From the IMG/VR virus record IMGVR_UViG_3300009184_003334, positions 1 through 20,222 of that record: a stretch of DNA of 20,222 bases, one strand, 5' to 3'. This document shows, piece by piece, positions 1 through 6,451 of this stretch. The notes under the pieces were generated by a model. That model worked only from the letters and a program-made list of their open reading frames with translations. It had not been told where the DNA came from and ran no database searches. The stretch comes from a virus. A program made the position numbers and the translations under genes. Within the stretch, counting starts at the first letter, position 1, and each line of letters opens with the position of its first letter.

Positions 1-2
1 AT

Positions 3-1160
3 ATGATAAATCTGCCAATAAAATTAGTTAAAGACACTATTTCTAATAAAGAAATAGATGAATTGTGTTCTTGGTTATCAACTTATCCTCAACTAACAAA
101 AGGAAAAATGACAGAACAATTTGAACAAGAATGGTCAAATTGGTTGGGTGTGAAATATTCTGTCTTTGTAAATTCGGGATCTTCTGCTAATCTAGGCATG
201 TTTTATGCTTTAAAGGAATCGAGAAGATTGCGTAATAATATTGTAGTTGCACCATGTGTTTCTTGGGTAACTACAGTAAGTCCTATTATACAATTAGGAT
301 TTGATTTGATTTTATGCGATACAGATAAAGAAACTTTAGGGTTGGATATAGAGCAATTAGAGCATATTTGCAAAGCATATAAACCTGCGTGTTTAATTTT
401 GGTACATGTACTGGGCATTCCAAATAAAATGAAAGAAATTGCAGATATTTGTAAAAAATACGATGTAATATTATTAGAAGATTCTTGCGAAAGTGTTGGT
501 TCATTACATGGTGGCGATAAAACAGGAACTTTTGGTGTAATGTCATCTTTTTCTACTTATTTTGGACATCATTTTTCTACAATAGAAGGCGGATTAATTT
601 CTACTAACGATTTTGAATTATATGAAATACTAAAATCTATTCGTTCTCATGGTTGGAGTCGTGATTTGTGTAAGGACACACAAGAAAAACTTAAAAAAGA
701 AAATAATGTTGATGATTTTAGAAATTTATATACATTCTACTATCCGGGTTTTAATTTAAGATCTACAGATCTACAAGCATTTTTGGGTATAAATCAGTTA
801 AAAACATTAGACATAAAAAATCAAAAACGATATGAAAATTTACTTAAATACCATTCACTGATTAAAAATAGTTATTGGAAAGTAAACTTTACAGAATTCA
901 TCAGCAATTTTGCTTATCCCATAATACATCCTAAGAAAAATATTGTAGTTGAAAATTTAAAAAATGCTCAAGTGGAATGCAGACCTCTTGTGTGTGGAAG
1001 TATGTCCCGACAACCATTCTATTATAAAAGATATGGTGAAAAAATTTATAGTTTTTCGGATATAGTTCACGATTACGGTGTTTATCTACCAAACAACCCA
1101 GATATGACCAGTCAAGAAATAGAATACATATGTGAGATAGTAAACAGGAGTATTTCATGA
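3..1160 (+). CDS. DegT/ColD-like PLP-dependent sugar enzyme, likely 3-dehydratase
   Basis: A 385-aa fold-type I PLP enzyme of the DegT/DnrJ/EryC1/StrS family, which acts on nucleotide-linked keto-sugars. Visible family blocks are NSGSSAN (residues 57-63, phosphate-binding region), LLEDSCESVGS (157-167, containing the PLP-binding Asp) and STYFGHHFSTIEGG (184-197). In aminotransferases the last block carries the Schiff-base lysine, six residues before the Glu of EGG. Here that place is taken by His189, followed by His190. This is the known signature of the ColD and E1/RfbH branch, which removes the C3 hydroxyl instead of transferring an amino group. IRSHGW, YYPGFNLR and ECRPL also fit ColD. I infer a 3-deoxysugar such as a 3,6-dideoxyhexose, but the substrate is unknown. 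The ATG lies at base 3, so the upstream context is lost; length is normal for the family. The end overlaps the next gene by 4 bases (ATGA). Confidence 0.85.
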   Translation: MINLPIKLVKDTISNKEIDELCSWLSTYPQLTKGKMTEQFEQEWSNWLGVKYSVFVNSGSSANLGMFYALKESRRLRNNIVVAPCVSWVTTVSPIIQLGFDLILCDTDKETLGLDIEQLEHICKAYKPACLILVHVLGIPNKMKEIADICKKYDVILLEDSCESVGSLHGGDKTGTFGVMSSFSTYFGHHFSTIEGGLISTNDFELYEILKSIRSHGWSRDLCKDTQEKLKKENNVDDFRNLYTFYYPGFNLRSTDLQAFLGINQLKTLDIKNQKRYENLLKYHSLIKNSYWKVNFTEFISNFAYPIIHPKKNIVVENLKNAQVECRPLVCGSMSRQPFYYKRYGEKIYSFSDIVHDYGVYLPNNPDMTSQEIEYICEIVNRSIS

Positions 1161-1738
1161 ATAATAAATCATATTTAGGTGGTTGTGTTATACAAAATGA
1201 TATTGGAACATACGCACCACAAGTTTGGGATAAACTTATAGAATTATATTCACCAAAAAGTGTAATAGATGTTGGTTGTGGTGCAGGCCATTCTCTTTAT
1301 TATTTTCTTTCTAAGGGAATAAGTGGTATAGGCGTTGAAGGATTTGAAGAAGCAATTAAACGATCTCCAGTGCAAAGTAACATCGTACAACACGATTATG
1401 TGGAAGGGGCTTATGTTCCAGATAATATGTTTGATCTTGCTTGGTGTTGTGAATTTGTAGAACATGTTGAAGAAACTTATTTAGATAATTTTATGAAAAC
1501 TTTTGAAAAATGCGAATACGTTGCAATGACACATGCAGTTCCAGGGCAACCAGGTCATCATCATGTTAATTGTCAGCCTGCTTCATATTGGATAGAAGTT
1601 TTTAAGAAATATGGATTTGATTATCTTGAAAATGATTCTTTATTATTAAGACGCACATTATATACAGAAAGTGGTACATTGACAGAAAATGGTTCACATG
1701 TACGAAACACATTAATGGTTTTTAGGAAAACAAAATGA
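1157..1738 (+). CDS. Class I SAM-dependent methyltransferase
   Basis: A 193-aa Rossmann-fold methyltransferase. Motif I is VIDVGCGAGH (residues 36-45), which binds S-adenosylmethionine, followed by an acidic residue in GIGVEG. A motif resembling the Methyltransf_11/23 families is seen in FDLAWCCEFVEHVEE. The histidine-rich stretch QPGHHHVN (near residues 132-139) follows the strand after motif III. The protein is compact, with no extra domain, so the acceptor cannot be read from it. Its place between a keto-sugar dehydratase and glycosyltransferases, coupled to both by 4-base ATGA overlaps, suggests O- or C-methylation of a sugar or nucleotide sugar. That role is inference from context. A DNA methyltransferase is unlikely, because no target-recognition domain or DPPY-type motif is seen. 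Confidence 0.8.
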   Translation: MNNKSYLGGCVIQNDIGTYAPQVWDKLIELYSPKSVIDVGCGAGHSLYYFLSKGISGIGVEGFEEAIKRSPVQSNIVQHDYVEGAYVPDNMFDLAWCCEFVEHVEETYLDNFMKTFEKCEYVAMTHAVPGQPGHHHVNCQPASYWIEVFKKYGFDYLENDSLLLRRTLYTESGTLTENGSHVRNTLMVFRKTK

Positions 1739-2634
1739 TTAATATAGAAACTCATAAAGAACTATATCTTTTTGATTCTATTGAGAGAGTCAAGTCTTCA
1801 TTGGATTATGCCAAAACTTTACCTTCCAGTGGATTTCAAGATCCCGTTACTTTTCATTTTTATTGGAGAGTACCAAAAGAATTTTCTAGAAAACAAGTAT
1901 TACCTATTAAATCTGCTATAGTTTCACAGAATAGAAAAAATACAAAGTTTATTTTATGGTCTAATGTAGATCTTTCCACCAATCCTCATGTAAAACCTTT
2001 GCTTCCATATATTGAAACTAGAATTTGGGATGCAAAAGAGGAATCAAAAAATACACCATTAGATAATGCAAATGTACTAAGGGGTGTTTTGGACGATCCT
2101 CTTTGTTATTTGGGTGGTGATTTATTTAGATTATTATGTTTGCACAAGTATGGTGGTGTTTATATTGATATGGATGTTGTTGTTTTGCGCGACTTTGAAC
2201 CTATATTGCCTTACGAATTCATGTATCAGTGGGGCTCTACAGGAACTGGCAATCCAAATGAACCCTATTTGAAACAAAATGGAGCAATTATGCGTTTGAA
2301 AGAAAAAAGTCAATTAACGCATGATTTGTTGAATGAACTGGCAAACACTCCAGCAAATCCAAATACTACTTGTTGGGGCAGTGAATTGTATTATAAAGTA
2401 TGGCAAAAAAATAAAAATTGGATAACATTTCCTTGTGCTTGGTTTAATACAGAATGGGGAATGAGCAGAACAATACAACCTTTTAAGAAAAATTTTGAAG
2501 GGAATGAAAGTTCTGAATTATTTGATGGTGCATTTACTTGGCATTGGCACAATAAATGGGACGAACCAATTCAAGATGGATGTAAATTTCAAATTTTAGA
2601 AAATTTAGTAGAAGAAAAATTTAGGCAATTATGA
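1735..2634 (+). CDS. Glycosyltransferase with DXD motif (GT32/capsular type)
   Basis: A 299-aa protein with the core of the Gly_transf_sug (OCH1/GT32-like) family. Family blocks are IPKIxHFYW-like FHFYWRVP (residues 40-47), then GGDLFRLLCLHKYGG (127-141), then VYIDMDVVVL with the metal- and nucleotide-sugar-binding DXD motif at Asp145-Met-Asp147. A later W-rich block (FTWHWHNKW) fits the C-terminal acceptor side of this family. The enzyme should transfer a sugar from a nucleotide sugar in the cytoplasm; no signal peptide or membrane segment is seen. It overlaps its neighbours by 4 bases on each side, so it is one step of the sugar cassette. Donor and acceptor are unknown. Confidence 0.8.
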   Translation: MINIETHKELYLFDSIERVKSSLDYAKTLPSSGFQDPVTFHFYWRVPKEFSRKQVLPIKSAIVSQNRKNTKFILWSNVDLSTNPHVKPLLPYIETRIWDAKEESKNTPLDNANVLRGVLDDPLCYLGGDLFRLLCLHKYGGVYIDMDVVVLRDFEPILPYEFMYQWGSTGTGNPNEPYLKQNGAIMRLKEKSQLTHDLLNELANTPANPNTTCWGSELYYKVWQKNKNWITFPCAWFNTEWGMSRTIQPFKKNFEGNESSELFDGAFTWHWHNKWDEPIQDGCKFQILENLVEEKFRQL

Positions 2635-3428
2635 AAATAATTAGTTACAGTCTCTGGGGAAATAAAGCCGAATATGTTATAAATGCAATAAAAAATGCTG
2701 ATATTGCATTGCAATTGTTTCCGGGTTGGGAATGTAGATATTATATCTCTCCGAATGTAAAACAAGTTTTTGTTGATGAGTTGCGTAAAAGACCAAACAC
2801 AAATATAATAATCCAGTCGGCAGATGAAAGTTGGAATGGTATGTTTTGGCGATTTTATGCAGCAAAGGATGCTATTGGTAAAGATGACGTTATGATAAGT
2901 CGTGATGCCGATAGCAATTTAAATACAAGAGATAAAGCGTGTGTGGATCAATGGTTGTCTAGCGATAAAGACTTTCATATAGTACGAGATAATTGTGCTC
3001 ATCAAACTAGAATTATGGGTGGTATATGGGGAGTAAGAAATGGTTTACTTTCCAATATAATGTCATTGATACAATCATATACAAGAAAAGAAACAAATAA
3101 TCGTAAAAACATAGATCAAGAATTTTTATCACAGATAATTTATCCAAGAATTGTGCGTAATGCATTTATTAACGATCCTTATAGATTTTTTAATGATGAA
3201 ACTTCGCACCCTATGCCTATTCCCAGAGTCGGTCCATTCCTCCCATCAGAGAAACCACCACAGGAAGATTGGCCAGATCTTTCTTCGCCTTGGAGAACAG
3301 AAAAAATAAACAATTTGGTATATTGTGGTCATTGTCACAGAATCCATGATAATGATTATATTGGTAAGTTTGCTGTAAATTTTACAGAAGAAGATTACGC
3401 TAAATATCCATTTAAGGAGACACAATAA
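2631..3428 (+). CDS. Putative glycosyltransferase with DAD motif
   Basis: A 265-aa cytoplasmic protein that I place among GT-A-like glycosyltransferases with moderate certainty. It begins with a short beta strand (MKIISYSLWG). After a region with WNGMFWRFYAA it has VMISRDADS (residues 88-95), where Asp92-Ala-Asp94 looks like a DXD metal site. DKDFHIVRDN and MGGIWGVRNG follow, blocks of the kind found in phage and bacterial proteins of this type. The C-terminal part contains a possible metal-binding or structural cluster, YCGHCHRIHDND. It is coupled to the glycosyltransferase upstream (4-base overlap) and to the next gene (1-base overlap TAATG). Substrate is not deducible. Confidence 0.6.
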   Translation: MKIISYSLWGNKAEYVINAIKNADIALQLFPGWECRYYISPNVKQVFVDELRKRPNTNIIIQSADESWNGMFWRFYAAKDAIGKDDVMISRDADSNLNTRDKACVDQWLSSDKDFHIVRDNCAHQTRIMGGIWGVRNGLLSNIMSLIQSYTRKETNNRKNIDQEFLSQIIYPRIVRNAFINDPYRFFNDETSHPMPIPRVGPFLPSEKPPQEDWPDLSSPWRTEKINNLVYCGHCHRIHDNDYIGKFAVNFTEEDYAKYPFKETQ

Positions 3429-4276
3429 TGTATTGGCAATGGAAATCGTTCGATGATCATAGTTTTCCTTATTTAAATGGAAACAGTTTTGCTGTTCAAT
3501 GTAGACATATCTGGAATTATGACGGTTATAAGATAAATCCAAAAGCAAAACACGATAACTGGGTATTTGTAAAAACAGATTATATCTCTAATTTCTTTTC
3601 AAATGTAAATTTACAGCATCCCTTCGTTATGTTCACTCATAACAGTGATTATTCAATAAACGAAAATCACTTGAAATTTTTAGATGATCCCAGAATTATT
3701 GCTTGGTTTGCTCAAAATGTTGCTATTAAACATCCAAAATTAAAACCAATTCCTATTGGTATTGCTCCGGCGGGATATGCTCATGGAGATATTTCTGCTA
3801 TAAACAAAATACGAGATGAACAAAACATAAAAACTAAAATGTTTTATGCAAATTATAGCATACAAAATAATAGAGCAGAAAGAGAATATTGTTTACAACA
3901 AACTGGTATTCCTTTAGAATCTGATATAAATGGTGGTTGGAATGGATTTGCGGGTGGGTATAAACTTCCTACAACCTTTGAAGGTTATTTACGAGATCTA
4001 AGTAAATCTTATTTTAGTATTTCACCCAAAGGAAATGGTATTGATTGTCATAGAACTTGGGAATCGTTATATGTTGGAACAATACCTATTGTTTCTAGAA
4101 GTGAAGTTACCGACGCACACAAAGATATGCCAATTATAATTTTAGATGATTGGGCAGATTTTAAGAAAATATCTTTTGATGAAAACTTATACCATAAAGT
4201 TTGGAATAATTTTAATATTGGGGATCTTCATATGGACAATTATTTAAAAAGAATAATGAAAGAGATACCCCAATGA
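3428..4276 (+). CDS. Exostosin-like (GT47-type) glycosyltransferase
   Basis: A 282-aa protein. The C-terminal block from about residue 190 to 225 reads as the exostosin-type signature: a strand SKSYFSISPKG, then GIDCHRTWESLYVGTIPIV. Arg209 and Glu212 are in the usual positions for nucleotide-sugar binding in GT-B-like exostosin proteins, and the 'W/E.L..G.IPI' pattern is the most recognisable element. The N-terminal half (VFVKTDYI, FVMFTHNSD, KPIPIGIAP) fits the acceptor-side half of small phage and bacterial exostosin-like proteins. No membrane anchor is visible, so it should act in the cytoplasm. It overlaps the epimerase gene by 4 bases. It is the third transferase of the cassette, so the product may be an oligosaccharide of at least three steps; that count is inference. 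Confidence 0.7.
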   Translation: MYWQWKSFDDHSFPYLNGNSFAVQCRHIWNYDGYKINPKAKHDNWVFVKTDYISNFFSNVNLQHPFVMFTHNSDYSINENHLKFLDDPRIIAWFAQNVAIKHPKLKPIPIGIAPAGYAHGDISAINKIRDEQNIKTKMFYANYSIQNNRAEREYCLQQTGIPLESDINGGWNGFAGGYKLPTTFEGYLRDLSKSYFSISPKGNGIDCHRTWESLYVGTIPIVSRSEVTDAHKDMPIIILDDWADFKKISFDENLYHKVWNNFNIGDLHMDNYLKRIMKEIPQ

Positions 4277-5181
4277 AAATTATAGTAACAGGTGGTTGTG
4301 GATTTATTGGATCAAATCTAGTAGATGAATTAGTAAGACAAGGACACGATGTTACTGTTATGGATGATCTCTCATCCGATGCACACGATCAATTCTATTT
4401 CAATCCACAAGCAAAATACTATCATTACGATATTACAAATGAACATCTTGTAAATGGTGTATTTGATCGTCATGAACCTGAGTACGTTTTTCATTTAGCG
4501 GCAGAAGCAAGAATACAAAATTGTATACTGAATCCCGGTAGAGCATTGGATATTAATACTTTTGGTACTCAAAATGTATTGAATGCTGCCAAAATGGTTA
4601 AAGCAAAACGTGTAATGTTTTCGAGTACTTCTGCCATTTATGGATTATCAAATAATGATGTACAACGAGAATCTGATAAACCAGATTGCTTAAATGCATA
4701 TTCGTATTCTAAATTCTTTTCTGAAGGATTATGCAAGATGTATTCTGATTTATATAATCTTGATACTGCTTGTTTTAGATACTTTAATGTATATGGTAAC
4801 AGACAACCAAAGCGCGGTTCATATGCACCTGTAATCGGTGTATTCTCTCGTCAAAAGAAAGCAAACCAATTGATGACAGTTGTTGGGGATGGTTTGCAAA
4901 CCAGAGATTATGTTCATGTATCTGATGTTGTTTCTGCTAATATTGCAGCAATGAAGCACGATACAAATCTTCGTGGTAAGATTATGAATGTTGGTACTGG
5001 TACTTCATATTCTGTTTTAGACCTTGCAAAAATGATGGGTGGAGAGTATACTCATATTGCACCAAGAACCGGAGAAGCAAGACAAACTTGCGCCAATATT
5101 TCGGTAATACAAGAAACTCTTGGATGGCAACCAACAAAAAATCTCAAAGAGTATATGGAGAATAAAGAATATGATACTTGA
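4273..5181 (+). CDS. NAD-dependent sugar epimerase/dehydratase (SDR family)
   Basis: A 302-aa extended short-chain dehydrogenase. The NAD-binding motif is VTGGCGFIGS (residues 5-14, GxxGxxG), the substrate and cofactor region is HLAAEA (74-79), the catalytic Ser/Thr is in SSTSAIYG (117-124), and Tyr143 with Lys147 form YxxxK in YSYSK. FRYFNVYG, VVGDG and RDYVHVSDV match UDP-glucose 4-epimerase-like proteins (GalE/WbpP group). It probably interconverts a nucleotide sugar or reduces and epimerises the product of the first gene in the cassette; GDP-colitose synthesis, for example, uses a ColC epimerase/reductase after ColD. Which reaction it catalyses cannot be decided. Its last 11 bases overlap the start of the gp33 gene. 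Confidence 0.88.
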   Translation: MKIIVTGGCGFIGSNLVDELVRQGHDVTVMDDLSSDAHDQFYFNPQAKYYHYDITNEHLVNGVFDRHEPEYVFHLAAEARIQNCILNPGRALDINTFGTQNVLNAAKMVKAKRVMFSSTSAIYGLSNNDVQRESDKPDCLNAYSYSKFFSEGLCKMYSDLYNLDTACFRYFNVYGNRQPKRGSYAPVIGVFSRQKKANQLMTVVGDGLQTRDYVHVSDVVSANIAAMKHDTNLRGKIMNVGTGTSYSVLDLAKMMGGEYTHIAPRTGEARQTCANISVIQETLGWQPTKNLKEYMENKEYDT

Positions 5182-5392
5182 ATCGGGTGAATTGAATATT
5201 CAAAATGAAGTTGAAAAAATAATTAAGAAAAAGAATTGTTCTTATATGGAAGCGGTACTTCAGATTTGTGAAGTCCACGCTGTCGATCCGTCTTATATTG
5301 CAAAGCATTTATCAAAACCAATTGTTGAGAAGATTCGAGCCGAGGCACAGTCGTTGAACTTCCTCCCCAAATCTTCCCGACTTCCCATTTGA
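5171..5392 (+). CDS. gp33: gp33-like late-promoter transcription co-activator
   Basis: A 73-aa protein that I recognise from T4 gp33, which bridges RNA polymerase and the DNA-bound sliding clamp to activate late transcription. The matching core is NCSYMEAVLQICEVHAVDP (T4: SYLEATTAFLEENSIPE), then IAKHLSKPIVEKIRAEA (T4: FAKFIPSGIIEKIQSEA) and a LNFLP segment. The gene lies directly before gp32, close to where T4 carries gene 33. The start at 5171 is chosen over an upstream ATG at 5120 because homology begins there and the longer version would run deep into the epimerase gene. T4 gp33 is 112 aa. This one lacks the N-terminal extension, and its C-terminus (RLPI) is not an obvious copy of the T4 clamp-binding tail. 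The stop codon overlaps the -35 box of the gp32 promoter. Confidence 0.75.
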   Translation: MILESGELNIQNEVEKIIKKKNCSYMEAVLQICEVHAVDPSYIAKHLSKPIVEKIRAEAQSLNFLPKSSRLPI

Positions 5393-5417
5393 CTTGGCTA
5401 TATACTACGGTTATAAT
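5389..5417 (+). promoter_or_regulatory. Sigma70-type promoter of gp32
   Basis: The -35 element TTGACT (5389-5394) and a perfect -10 element TATAAT (5412-5417) are separated by 17 bases, the optimal spacing. Transcription should start near 5424, giving a leader of roughly 47 bases before the gp32 start. The -35 box overlaps the gp33 stop codon. This suggests that gp32 is made by unmodified host-type polymerase independently of the sugar operon. No T4 MotA-type box was seen. Confidence 0.8.
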
Positions 5418-5461
5418 ACATCGTACATCAGTTACTTACACTTTAATACTTCGTACACGAA
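5414..5461 (+). repeat. gp32 leader: 14-base direct repeat and small inverted repeat
   Basis: TAATACATCGTACA (5414-5427) recurs as TAATACTTCGTACA (5444-5457) with one mismatch and a 30-base period. The second copy runs into an inverted repeat TTCGT-AC-ACGAA (5450-5461) whose right arm touches the Shine-Dalgarno sequence AAAGGAA (5460-5466) of gp32. T4 gp32 represses its own translation by binding its leader, so this element is a candidate for similar control. Function is inference. Confidence 0.5.
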
Positions 5462-5470
5462 AGGAAACAT

Positions 5471-6391
5471 ATGGCGTTTAAAGATTTAAAGAATAAGTCC
5501 AAGGATCTCTCAAAGATCACCCAAGAGTTGGATAAGTTGAACAAGGGTGGAGCAGAGTCCTACAAGGACGACCGGTTCTGGAAGCCCGAACTGGATCAAG
5601 CATCAAATGGTTTTGCAGTAATTCGATTCCTACCGGTCGTTGACGGTGAGGATGTTCCTTGGGCGCGTGTGTTCAGTCACGGTTTCCAAGGTAAGGGTGG
5701 ATGGTTCATTGAGAACTGCCCAACTACGCTGGGCAAGAAGTGTCCAGTCTGCGAAGCAAACAATGAACTTTGGAACAGCGGCGTAGAAGACGACAAGACT
5801 GTTGCGCGTGATCGTAAGCGTAAGTTGAGTTACGTTGCCAATGTCTATGTTGTTTCTGATCCAAAGCACCCAGAGAACGAGGGAAAGATCTTCCTCTTCA
5901 AGTTCGGTAAGAAGATCTTTGATAAGATCATGGAGAAGATCCAACCGGAGTTCCCAGACGATCAGCCGGTCAATGTGTTTGATTTCTGGCAAGGTGCAAA
6001 CTTCAAGTTGAAGATCCGTAAGGTTGCGGGTTACATCAATTATGATAAGAGTGAGTTTGAGGAACCGTCAGCACTCATGGGTGGTGATGATGCGAAGTTG
6101 GAGTCTCTTTGGAAGAAGCAACATGCTCTCAAGGAGTTCACCAATGCCGAGAACTTCAAGTCTTATGACGAGTTGAAGTCCAAGATGGATTCTGTCCTTC
6201 GCGGTGGTAGCGAAGGTAAGGCAAAGACCGCAGAGGACATGGAAGATATTGAAGAAGCAGAAGCCCGTTTTGGTTCTACTGCAAAGTCTAAGCCTGCACC
6301 AAAGATGCCTGAGAAGAAGTCTTCGGTTGACGAGGATGCAGAGGAAGAGGACGCTCTATCTTACTTTGAGAAGTTAGCCAAAGAAGAGTGA
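5471..6391 (+). CDS. gp32: gp32-like single-stranded DNA-binding protein
   Basis: A 306-aa protein (T4 gp32 is 301 aa) that coats single-stranded DNA in replication, recombination and repair. The N-terminal cooperativity region has a basic KNKSK element (residues 7-11), comparable to the T4 LAST motif. The zinc site is His70, Cys83, Cys91 and Cys94; the H-x12-C and C-x2-C spacings equal those of T4, while the middle spacing is two residues shorter. Aromatic and basic residues of the OB-fold core follow. The last 70 residues are strongly acidic, as expected for the tail that recruits replication partners. Shine-Dalgarno AAAGGAA lies 5 bases before the ATG. About 40 of 42 lysines use AAG, whereas neighbouring genes mostly use AAA, and CGT/CGC replaces AGA for arginine. 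This suggests selection for very high expression. Confidence 0.95.
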   Translation: MAFKDLKNKSKDLSKITQELDKLNKGGAESYKDDRFWKPELDQASNGFAVIRFLPVVDGEDVPWARVFSHGFQGKGGWFIENCPTTLGKKCPVCEANNELWNSGVEDDKTVARDRKRKLSYVANVYVVSDPKHPENEGKIFLFKFGKKIFDKIMEKIQPEFPDDQPVNVFDFWQGANFKLKIRKVAGYINYDKSEFEEPSALMGGDDAKLESLWKKQHALKEFTNAENFKSYDELKSKMDSVLRGGSEGKAKTAEDMEDIEEAEARFGSTAKSKPAPKMPEKKSSVDEDAEEEDALSYFEKLAKEE

Positions 6392-6419
6392 TTTTATAAT
6401 TAGGGTGTGAATGCTCCGA

Positions 6420-6451
6420 GAGGACGGTCCAAAAGACCGTCCTTTCTTTTT
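6420..6451 (+). terminator. Intrinsic terminator after gp32
   Basis: A 9-bp GC-rich stem, AGGACGGTC (6421-6429) paired with GACCGTCCT (6435-6443), has a 5-base CAAAA loop and is followed by TTTCTTTTT. It ends the gp32 transcript just before the convergent minus-strand gene, whose stop codon is at 6450-6452. On the minus strand the hairpin is not followed by a T-run, so it should act mainly for the plus strand. Confidence 0.9.
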
